Source: Phycisphaerae bacterium (GTDB lineage: Bacteria > Planctomycetota > Phycisphaerae > UBA1845 > Fen-1342). Taken from it: a stretch of DNA of 7,123 bases. The DNA is taken from positions 1 to 7,123 of the forward strand of contig JALHOX010000243.1 of NCBI GenBank assembly GCA_022842805.1, given 5' to 3'. Below, in pieces: positions 1-5,026 of the stretch. A program made the translations under genes and the position numbers. Every line of letters starts with the position of its first letter. The stretch's first letter is position 1. Under the pieces are notes generated by a model, which was not told where the DNA came from, made no database searches, and worked only from the letters and a program-made list of their open reading frames with translations.

Positions 1-378
1 GAAGCGGTCGTGCGCGACGACATGTGCGCCACGTTTGAAGGCCGCAGGGTTCATCCGGTCTACGCCACCTGGTGGCTGGTGTATCACATGGAGCTGGCGG
101 GGCGAATGTTGCTGGAGCCGCATCTGGAGCCGCATGAGAACGGCGTTGGCGGCGGCATCAGCGTCGAGCATCGTGCCCCGGCGCTGGTGGGCACACGGGT
201 ACGCGTGACCGCGACCGTCGAATCGAACGAGAACGGCAAGCTGTGGTGCGCTGTGGTCGCCGAGTCGGCCACGCGGACGCTGGCCGAGGGTCGGTTTCTG
301 CAGATCATCCTGGCGAAAGAAAGAATCGCGTCGATTTTCGCGGCGGCAGAGTGCGACGTCGCGGGGAGCCAGCGATGA
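1..378 (+). CDS. FlK-like hotdog-fold acyl-CoA thioesterase, 5' partial
   Basis: This is the C-terminal part of a thioesterase of the fluoroacetyl-CoA thioesterase (FlK)-like hotdog family, which hydrolyses acyl-CoA thioesters in the cytoplasm. The frame is open from base 1 and ends with TGA at 376-378. The segment 'VHPVYATWWLVYHMELAG' followed by 'GVGGGISVEHRAPALVG' is the family signature. Thr (codon 67-69), Glu (91-93) and His (169-171) are spaced 8 and 26 residues apart, the same spacing as the FlK catalytic residues Thr42, Glu50 and His76, so the enzyme looks catalytically intact. A GTG at 10 could be read as a start, but Thr would then be residue 20, about 20 residues short of the usual N-terminus, and no ribosome-binding site is visible. 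The true start is probably left of the window. The physiological substrate cannot be read from the sequence. It shares no evident function with the nuo genes. Confidence 0.8.
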   Translation, partial: EAVVRDDMCATFEGRRVHPVYATWWLVYHMELAGRMLLEPHLEPHENGVGGGISVEHRAPALVGTRVRVTATVESNENGKLWCAVVAESATRTLAEGRFLQIILAKERIASIFAAAECDVAGSQR

Positions 379-426
379 GGAAGGGAACGAACGAGGGGCG
401 GACCGCCGACGGTGTGATCGCGTTCC

Positions 427-466
427 AATTAAAACGCCCGGGCGAACATGACGTTCGCCCGGGCGT
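427..466 (-). terminator. Strong hairpin, terminator-like on the minus strand, possibly bidirectional
   Basis: A perfect 13-bp inverted repeat (435-447 pairing with 453-465) with a 5-nt ATGAC loop, extended to 14 bp by A434-T466. Read on the minus strand, the GC-rich stem is followed by TTTTAATT, the classic layout of an intrinsic terminator. Read on the plus strand it is followed by TGCTTCCGCT, a poor U-tract, although it lies 56 nt after the thioesterase stop where a terminator would be expected. It may serve both directions. Each arm itself contains the 10-bp palindrome CGCCCGGGCG. Confidence 0.6.
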
Positions 467-472
467 GCTTCC

Positions 473-488
473 GCTCCCTCCGGGGAGC
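473..488 (+). other. Small hairpin with a UCCG tetraloop
   Basis: GCTCCC at 473-478 pairs perfectly with GGGAGC at 483-488 around the loop TCCG. In RNA this is a C(UNCG)G tetraloop, an unusually stable hairpin cap. It lies 7 nt beyond the large hairpin on the plus strand and could help stabilise the 3' end of the thioesterase transcript. A 6-bp stem alone is near the chance expectation for this much sequence, so the functional reading is an inference. Confidence 0.35.
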
Positions 489-594
489 ACGGTTCGTAAC
501 TTTGCTGTCGCCGTCCGGCGGATTTCGGGGAAATCGCGCGACGAAGAATTCGATGTCTCAGGAGTGGCGATTCGGCCCAGCTTCCGCTTCGCCC

Positions 595-619
595 GTGAAC
601 GTGAACGGTTTCCGTTCAC
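595..619. repeat. GTGAAC direct repeat plus 8-bp inverted repeat
   Basis: GTGAAC occurs twice in tandem (595-600 and 601-606) and once inverted as GTTCAC (614-619). The second copy forms a perfect 8-bp stem, GTGAACGG (601-608) with CCGTTCAC (612-619), around a TTT loop. The stem is not followed by a T-run, so it is not a typical terminator. The arrangement resembles a protein-binding operator upstream of the lipoprotein gene at 794, about 175 bp away, but no regulator is encoded nearby in the window. Confidence 0.35.
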
Positions 620-773
620 TGAGTTTGCACAGTTTAACCGCTGGAAGTCGGGTTCGCAATAATCTCCGCCGCCGAAATTCGCTTCGCGGGTATGAATTTT
701 GGCAATCTGGAGCGCAGCGCCGGTGACTTGTCGGGCGAAAGCGCTGAAGATGCGCGGTGTGGCGAATGTAGCC

Positions 774-780
774 GTGAGGA
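774..780 (+). promoter_or_regulatory. Candidate ribosome-binding site for the orphan lipoprotein
   Basis: GTGAGGA is the best Shine-Dalgarno-like match ahead of this gene. It is 7 nt from GTG788 (good spacing), 13 nt from ATG794 (long) and 1 nt from GTG782 (too short). It therefore supports a start at 788 or 794; the two proteins differ by only two N-terminal residues. Confidence 0.4.
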
Positions 781-793
781 TGTGGACGTGACC

Positions 794-1198
794 ATGGAAC
801 TCCCCTCCCGTATTGGAAGAATGAGCGGCATCGGCGTCGCGGGCGTTTTTTGCGCTTCGGCGATGCTGACGATCGCCTCCGGGTGCACGCAGCCGCACTT
901 TGCGGGGAAGCGCTGGCAGCATCGCGAGCAGCGGATGCGGGTTCCGATCGATGCCTATGTTCGCCGTGAGGCCGAAGGGCCGGACCGGCTGAGACAGGAT
1001 TGGGCGGGGCTGAAGGCGATGGTCGAGCGCGATCGCGTGCAGGCGAGCGAGTTGCCGGCAGGCATCCGGGGCTGGGCGGAACGCGACATCATCCGCTGGA
1101 ACAATCGCGGTCCGGATTTCCGGCGTGGGTTGGAAGAGATGCTCGGGGGAAAGACGCAGCCGCCGATCGAGCGGACGGCGATTCAGATGTTCTACTAG
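794..1198 (+). CDS. Small orphan lipoprotein of unknown function
   Basis: A 134-residue protein that I do not recognise. From ATG794 it starts MELPSRIGRM, giving two arginines in the n-region, then a hydrophobic stretch (about residues 11-27), then a lipobox-like IASGC with Cys31 as the predicted lipidation site. The -3 residue is Ala, which is tolerated but weaker than Leu. The mature part of about 104 residues is polar and charged (Arg/Glu/Asp/Gln-rich), probably mostly helical, with tryptophans in 'KRWQHREQ', 'RQDWAGLK', 'IRGWAERDIIRWNN', and ends PPIERTAIQMFY. There is no further membrane segment. In-frame alternatives are GTG788, which fits the ribosome-binding site, and ATG821, which would remove the basic n-region. 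The frame continues upstream to 692, but that would bury the signal peptide. It is transcribed towards the nuo cluster and ends 101 bp from the opposing lipoprotein gene. Membrane anchoring is inferred; the function is unknown. Confidence 0.65.
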   Translation: MELPSRIGRMSGIGVAGVFCASAMLTIASGCTQPHFAGKRWQHREQRMRVPIDAYVRREAEGPDRLRQDWAGLKAMVERDRVQASELPAGIRGWAERDIIRWNNRGPDFRRGLEEMLGGKTQPPIERTAIQMFY

Positions 1199-1299
1199 TC
1201 GAACGCGGGGGTCCGGGTCGGACAGCGTGGCGGGCCGCCGATGGATTATCCGGCGCGCATCACCCGCACAAAGCGGTTGCTGTTTCGGGTCCGCCGAAA

Positions 1300-1707
1300 C
1301 TATCGCCCGACGCGGCCACGCGGCGAGTTTGAGTTCGTGTTGACTGTGGTGTTTGCGTTGGCGTTGGCCACGTCGTCCAAACGATCACGCGAAGGCGCAA
1401 CGGCCGTGCCGTTTGAGTTGCCGGGAGTGGGCCGCTCACCCGCTACACCGCCGCCTCGTCGCCCACCCCCGACTCCGCCATCGTTTACGCTGTCTCCGAC
1501 CGGCGCGTCGTTCGTGCGATCTCCGCCCGCGTCCGCCGGCGGGTTATCGGCGTTCGGGGGAGTTGCATCGGTCGCTGTCGAATCAACCGCATTCTCCGCG
1601 CCGGCTTCTTGCCCGCTTTGTGTGTCAGCAGGCGGCGGCTGTGGGCAGCCGCCGAGCAATAGCGCGAGACCGGCGACAGCAGCGAAGCTGAACGCGCGAA
1701 AACGCAT
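1300..1707 (-). CDS. Low-complexity lipoprotein coupled to nuoN
   Basis: A 135-residue predicted lipoprotein. The N-terminus MRFRAFSFAAVAGLALLLGGC has a basic n-region, a hydrophobic core and a textbook lipobox (LGGC) with Cys21 as the lipidated residue. The mature 114 residues after Cys21 look intrinsically disordered: PQPPP just after the cysteine, then an Ala/Asp/Asn/Pro/Gly/Thr-rich acidic stretch, a Gly/Arg patch (GGVGGGRRGGG), an Asn/Thr/Ala-rich run (NANANTTVNTNSNS) and a basic end PRGRVGR. No folded domain or catalytic motif is visible. The start ATG lies 4 nt downstream of the nuoN stop and has a good ribosome-binding site beside that stop, so it is probably cotranscribed, and perhaps translationally coupled, with complex I. 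It is not a known complex I subunit. It could be a surface-layer, envelope or assembly-associated protein, or a passenger of the operon. The gene call is good; the role is unknown. Confidence 0.75.
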   Translation of the reverse strand: MRFRAFSFAAVAGLALLLGGCPQPPPADTQSGQEAGAENAVDSTATDATPPNADNPPADAGGDRTNDAPVGDSVNDGGVGGGRRGGGVAGERPTPGNSNGTAVAPSRDRLDDVANANANTTVNTNSNSPRGRVGR

Positions 1708-1711
1708 GGGC

Positions 1712-3322
1712 CTACCTCTGAGAGAGCTGCGGCTTTGCTGGATTGAGCTCGCCCTGACTCGCGACGACGACCGATGCCGCGGGCCGCTGGGCGATTTGCG
1801 GCGTGGCGGCGTTCATCACTGAGTTGGTCGCCGCGAGGCTCGAGTTCATCAGCACGCTGGGGAAGACCGCGAAGATCAGCAACAGCACGCCGCAAATGTA
1901 GGCGCCGAGGCTCTGGGCTTCGAGCAGCGGATCGGCCTCGGCCGTTTCGTCCTGTTCGTAGAGCAGCAGAGCAGCGACGACACGCAGGTAATAGGCCGCG
2001 GCAATGGCCGTGTTGAGCAGCGCGACGACGACCAGGACCACGAGCCAGGTCGAGCGTTCGCCACCGCTCTGAGCGACGGCGAGCGCGCTGCCAAAGAGAC
2101 CAAGCTTGCCCCAGAAGCCGGGCAGCGGCGGAACGCCCATCAGCGTGAGCATGGCGACGGCGAGAAGCAGGGCCAAAGCCGGTTCGCGGCGCAGCAGCCC
2201 GCCGACCTCACGCAGCGACTCGCACGGCAGGCCGCGGAATTTCAGCACGCCGAGGATCACGAAGCAGGCCAGGTTGGCGATGCCGTAGATGACAGCGTAA
2301 TAAAGGACGGCGGCCAGACCGTTGCTGACGCTGCCGCTGTCGCCCGTCATCGGACCGGCCAGCACCGCGACCAGCATGTAACCCGAGTGGGCGACGCCGG
2401 AGTAGGCCAGCATGCGCTTCAGGTTGTCCTGACGGAAGGCGAGGATGTTGCCGAGCGTCATGCTCAGGGCGGCGGCGATCCAGATCAGCACAAAGGTCGC
2501 GTCGGTCGTGCCGTACCAGACGCCGGTGAGCGAGAGGATCTTGAAGATCGCCAGCAGGCCGGCGAACTTGGGCACGAAACCGAGCAAGCCCGCGACGCCG
2601 TTGGCCGCGCCTTCGTAGACATCCGCGATGTAGAAATGGAGCGGTGCGGCGGCGATCTTGAAGAACAGGCCGCCGAGCGTGAGCCCGATGCCGAGCAGCG
2701 CGAGGCTGAGGGCGTACGGGCCGCGTTCGCCGTGCAATGCGGCGCGGATCGACTCGGCGCCGGTCGAAAGGTCGATGCTGCCGCCGACGCCGTAGAGGAA
2801 GCTCATGCCGTAGGCGAGGATCGCGGCGGAGAGCGCGCCCAGATAGAAGTACTTGGTGCCGGCCTCGAGCGCCTTGAGATTGCGGCGGCTGAGGACGACC
2901 AGGACATATGTCGGAATGCTCACGAGTTCGATGGCGGAGAACAGAAGAACGAGGTTCTCGGCGGGGGCGACCAGGAGCAGGCCGGCCAGCGAGAAGAGCA
3001 TCATGGCGACGTACTCGCCCTCTTCGTCGGGCTTGGCCTGCGACCAATTTGCCAGCACGAGCAGCACGCCCAGCACGAGGGCGCTGGTGCGAGCAAAAGC
3101 GGTGACGCTGCCGAAGACGAGGCCCGCCCCAGCGCCGGTCTGATTTTTGAAGACGAAGACCGTGAGCAAAATGTCGACGACGAGCGCGAGCAGCGCGATA
3201 TAGGGAATCGAGCGGCGGGCGGCTTGCGACTTCATCGCGCCGAGCAGCAGGCAGAGGCAGCCGGCGCCGGCGAGGACGATTTCGGGGATCACGAGTTGGA
3301 TCGGCATCGCCTGGGGAATCAT
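1712..3322 (-). CDS. nuoN: NADH-quinone oxidoreductase subunit N
   Basis: NuoN is one of three antiporter-like proton-translocating subunits in the membrane arm of complex I. The 536-residue product has the family's run of about 14 membrane helices. Visible key residues are Glu132 in 'AIELVSIPTYV', Lys157 in 'GTKYFYLG', Lys222 in 'FFKIAAAPLHFY', Lys252 in 'VPKFAGLLAI' and Lys406 in 'PPLPGFWGKLGLF'. They correspond by position and motif to E. coli Glu133, Lys158, Lys217, Lys247 and Lys395, so the proton path appears intact. The protein is about 50 residues longer than E. coli NuoN (485), largely through a hydrophilic Ala/Gln/Ser-rich C-terminal tail from about residue 498. The ATG start overlaps the nuoM stop as ATGA (3319-3322) and has GGGAG 7 nt upstream. 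Met6 is a less likely alternative start. The TAG stop is 4 nt before the downstream lipoprotein gene. Confidence 0.96.
   Translation of the reverse strand: MIPQAMPIQLVIPEIVLAGAGCLCLLLGAMKSQAARRSIPYIALLALVVDILLTVFVFKNQTGAGAGLVFGSVTAFARTSALVLGVLLVLANWSQAKPDEEGEYVAMMLFSLAGLLLVAPAENLVLLFSAIELVSIPTYVLVVLSRRNLKALEAGTKYFYLGALSAAILAYGMSFLYGVGGSIDLSTGAESIRAALHGERGPYALSLALLGIGLTLGGLFFKIAAAPLHFYIADVYEGAANGVAGLLGFVPKFAGLLAIFKILSLTGVWYGTTDATFVLIWIAAALSMTLGNILAFRQDNLKRMLAYSGVAHSGYMLVAVLAGPMTGDSGSVSNGLAAVLYYAVIYGIANLACFVILGVLKFRGLPCESLREVGGLLRREPALALLLAVAMLTLMGVPPLPGFWGKLGLFGSALAVAQSGGERSTWLVVLVVVALLNTAIAAAYYLRVVAALLLYEQDETAEADPLLEAQSLGAYICGVLLLIFAVFPSVLMNSSLAATNSVMNAATPQIAQRPAASVVVASQGELNPAKPQLSQR
1715..1719 (-). 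promoter_or_regulatory. Ribosome-binding site of the nuo-linked lipoprotein, next to the nuoN stop
   Basis: AGAGG on the minus strand, 7 nt upstream of the ATG at 1707. It immediately precedes the nuoN TAG (1712-1714) and lies inside the last nuoN codons, so ribosomes terminating nuoN cover this site. This supports both the chosen start and operon membership. Confidence 0.7.
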
Positions 3323-4977
3323 CGCGCGGCTCCCGCATTCGAAATCGCCGCCAGAGTCGCAGCCTGCGTCGGAGTCGCGGCCATCGCTTCATTCACCTGT
3401 CGCGCGGCGGCGACGCGATTGAGTACCTGCGCTTGAATCAGCGGGTCCAGCGTGTCGGTCACGAGGCGTGGCGCCCAGCCGAGAATCACGCATAGCACGG
3501 CCAGCGGCGTCAGGATCGCGATTTCGCGGCGGTTCAGGTCTTTGCTGAGGCCGGCGGAGAGATCGGGCGTATCGGCCGGGGCCTTATAAGGGCCGAAGAG
3601 CACGCTGCCGGTCATGTAGAACAGGTAGATCGCGCCCAGCAGGATGCCCGTTGCGCCAAAGACGCCGAACCAGGGGCCAAGGACCAGCGGCGAATTGAAG
3701 GCCGCCATCAGCGTGGTGAACTCGCTCACAAAGCCGTTCAGGCCGGGGAGACCGACGCTGCTGAGCACAAAGACGACGAGGAAGAAGGCGAAGATCGGCA
3801 TCTCTTTGGCGAGGCCGCCGAGCTTTCGCATGTCGCGCGTGTGGTAGCGCTCGTACATCATGCCGACGCAGAGGAAGAGTGCGCCGGTGCTGAGGCCGTG
3901 GTTGATCATGTAAAGCACGGAGCCGGAGATGCCGTAGTCGACCAGGCTGAACATGCCGAGCATGCAGAAGCCCAGGTGCGACACCGAGGAATAGGCGACG
4001 AGCTTTTTGACGTCCTGCTGAACCCACGAACAGAGGGCGCCGTAAATGATGCCCATGACGGCGAGAACGCCCATCAGGCTGGCCCACTCCATCGCGCCGT
4101 TGGGAACCATCGGCAGGCTGAAGCGCAGGAAGCCGTAGGTGCCGAGCTTGAGCAGCACGCCGGCGAGCAGCACTGACCCGGCGGTCGGGGCTTCGGTGTG
4201 GGCGAGCGGCAGCCAGGTGTGCAGCGGGAAGAGCGGCACCTTGATGGCGAAGCCGGCGAAGAAGGCCAGGAAGAGCAGCGATTGCTCGCCGGCCGTCAGC
4301 CCCGCACCGCCGAGCGCGAGCACGGAAAGCCTCACGAGGTCGAAATCGACCACGCCGCTGCCGCTGAGCTGCGCCCCGCGAATGGCGAGGTAGAGAATAC
4401 CGGCGAAGGTCAGCACGGAGCCGGCGAAAGTGAACAGGAAGAACTTGTTGGCGGCATAGCGCCGATCGGAGCCGCCCCAGATGCCGATCAGGAAGTAGAG
4501 CGGGATGAGCGTGAACTCGAAGAAGACGTAAAACAGCAGCAGATCGCGCGCGGCGAAGACGCCGAACATGCCCGAGGTGAGCATGAGCAGCCAGGCGTAA
4601 TACTCGTTCACGCGATGGCGGATGGCGGTGAAGCTGCAAGCCACGGAGAGCGGGACGAGGATGGCCGTCAGCAGCATGAGCGGCGCGCTGAGCGCGTCGA
4701 GCGCGACATGCCACGAGATGCGAAGGCCGTCGATCAGCTCGCCTTTGCTGCGGCCGCCGACCTCGATCCAGGCCCGCTTTACCTCGGCGATCGTCCCCGC
4801 GCCGGCGGAGAGACTCTGATACCAGAGTGGGGCCGCCACCAGCAGACACGCGATGCTGATCCACAACGCCAGGCGGCCGGCGACATCTTCACGTTCGCGC
4901 GGCGTGCGCCAAACGAGAATCGCGCCGACCAGCGGCAGGAAGATCAGCAGATTGAGACCAAAAGCACTCAGAGACAC
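3319..4977 (-). CDS. nuoM: NADH-quinone oxidoreductase subunit M
   Basis: NuoM is the middle antiporter-like subunit of the complex I membrane arm. The 552-residue product has about 14 predicted membrane helices. Key residues are Glu154 in 'VFFEFTLIPLYFLIGIWGG', Lys246 in 'AGFAIKVPLFPLHTWLPLAH', Lys277 in 'LLAGVLLKLGTYG' and Glu419 in 'LPGLNGFVSEF'. These match E. coli NuoM Glu144, Lys234, Lys265 and Glu407. Other family blocks are 'EAPTAGSVLLAG', 'QDVKKLVAYSSVSHLGF' and 'INHGLSTGALFL'. The start is GTG (4975-4977), with GGGAA 5 nt upstream and no in-frame start further up. The N-terminus then runs directly into TM1 as expected. The protein is about 40 residues longer than E. coli NuoM (509), partly through an Ala/Thr-rich C-terminal tail (about residues 515-552). 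It follows nuoL after a 49-nt spacer and overlaps nuoN by 4 bp. Identification is secure. Confidence 0.96.
   Translation of the reverse strand: MSLSAFGLNLLIFLPLVGAILVWRTPREREDVAGRLALWISIACLLVAAPLWYQSLSAGAGTIAEVKRAWIEVGGRSKGELIDGLRISWHVALDALSAPLMLLTAILVPLSVACSFTAIRHRVNEYYAWLLMLTSGMFGVFAARDLLLFYVFFEFTLIPLYFLIGIWGGSDRRYAANKFFLFTFAGSVLTFAGILYLAIRGAQLSGSGVVDFDLVRLSVLALGGAGLTAGEQSLLFLAFFAGFAIKVPLFPLHTWLPLAHTEAPTAGSVLLAGVLLKLGTYGFLRFSLPMVPNGAMEWASLMGVLAVMGIIYGALCSWVQQDVKKLVAYSSVSHLGFCMLGMFSLVDYGISGSVLYMINHGLSTGALFLCVGMMYERYHTRDMRKLGGLAKEMPIFAFFLVVFVLSSVGLPGLNGFVSEFTTLMAAFNSPLVLGPWFGVFGATGILLGAIYLFYMTGSVLFGPYKAPADTPDLSAGLSKDLNRREIAILTPLAVLCVILGWAPRLVTDTLDPLIQAQVLNRVAAARQVNEAMAATPTQAATLAAISNAGAAR
3330..3334 (-). 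promoter_or_regulatory. Ribosome-binding site of nuoN inside the nuoM 3' end
   Basis: GGGAG on the minus strand, 7 nt upstream of the nuoN ATG (3322). It lies within the last nuoM codons. Together with the ATGA stop/start overlap it fixes the nuoN start and indicates translational coupling. Confidence 0.7.
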
Positions 4978-4982
4978 CGGTA

Positions 4983-4987
4983 TTCCC
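4983..4987 (-). promoter_or_regulatory. Candidate ribosome-binding site for the GTG start of nuoM
   Basis: GGGAA on the minus strand, 5 nt upstream of GTG4977, within the nuoL-nuoM spacer (4978-5026). That spacer has a TGAACTGAACT duplication but no hairpin and T-run, so transcription should continue from nuoL into nuoM. Confidence 0.5.
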
Positions 4988-5026
4988 GCAAGTCCTGCAT
5001 AGTTCAGTTCAGACGCACAAAAACCA

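Larger units (their letters stand above)
379..793. other. Intergenic region with multiple inverted repeats
   Basis: These 415 bases between the thioesterase stop and the orphan lipoprotein start hold no convincing gene. The open frames crossing them have no recognisable motifs and no consistent ribosome-binding sites. The stretch is more A/T-rich in places than the flanking genes. It contains four perfect inverted repeats: 434-466, 473-488, 521-535 (GATTTC, GGG loop, GAAATC) and 601-619. The first is too long to be chance. The 6-bp ones at 473-488 and 521-535 could be chance in 400 bp. The thioesterase terminator and the lipoprotein promoter should both lie here, but I could not pick a convincing -35/-10 pair: TTGCAC at 625-630 has no well-spaced partner. 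Confidence 0.7.

Noticed and set aside
10..12. GTG10 as the true start of the thioesterase
   Set aside because: The frame is open to base 1, no Shine-Dalgarno sequence is visible, and the catalytic Thr would sit too close to the N-terminus for the family.
692..793. Upstream extension of the orphan lipoprotein to ATG692
   Set aside because: No ribosome-binding site is present at 692, and the extension would put 34 polar residues ahead of a clear signal peptide and lipobox.
305..922. Minus-strand open frame (205 codons) through the left intergenic region
   Set aside because: It passes through the hairpin cluster and overlaps two plus-strand genes antisense. The product shows no motif or biased composition that would suggest a real protein.
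1211..1223. GTCCG-GGT-CGGAC hairpin between the convergent genes as a terminator
   Set aside because: The stem is only 5 bp and neither side has a T-run; chance occurrence is likely in GC-rich sequence.
1241..1822. Plus-strand open frame (193 codons) opposite the low-complexity lipoprotein
   Set aside because: It is Pro/Ser/Arg-rich and antisense. The minus-strand frame has a proper signal peptide, lipobox and ribosome-binding site and is the better gene.
2208..3392. Minus-strand Arg-rich open frame (394 codons) overlapping nuoN
   Set aside because: Out-of-frame reading of nuoN; the Arg/Pro/His-rich product is typical of a shifted frame in high-GC DNA.
2387..3436. Long plus-strand open frame (349 codons) opposite nuoN
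   Set aside because: It is antisense to a clear nuoN. The translation is a Glu/Gly/Ala/Gln/Asp-rich run without motifs, as expected from the complement of a GC-rich membrane-protein gene.
3584..4864. Minus-strand Arg/His-rich open frame (426 codons) overlapping nuoM
   Set aside because: Shifted-frame shadow of nuoM with low-complexity composition and no motifs.
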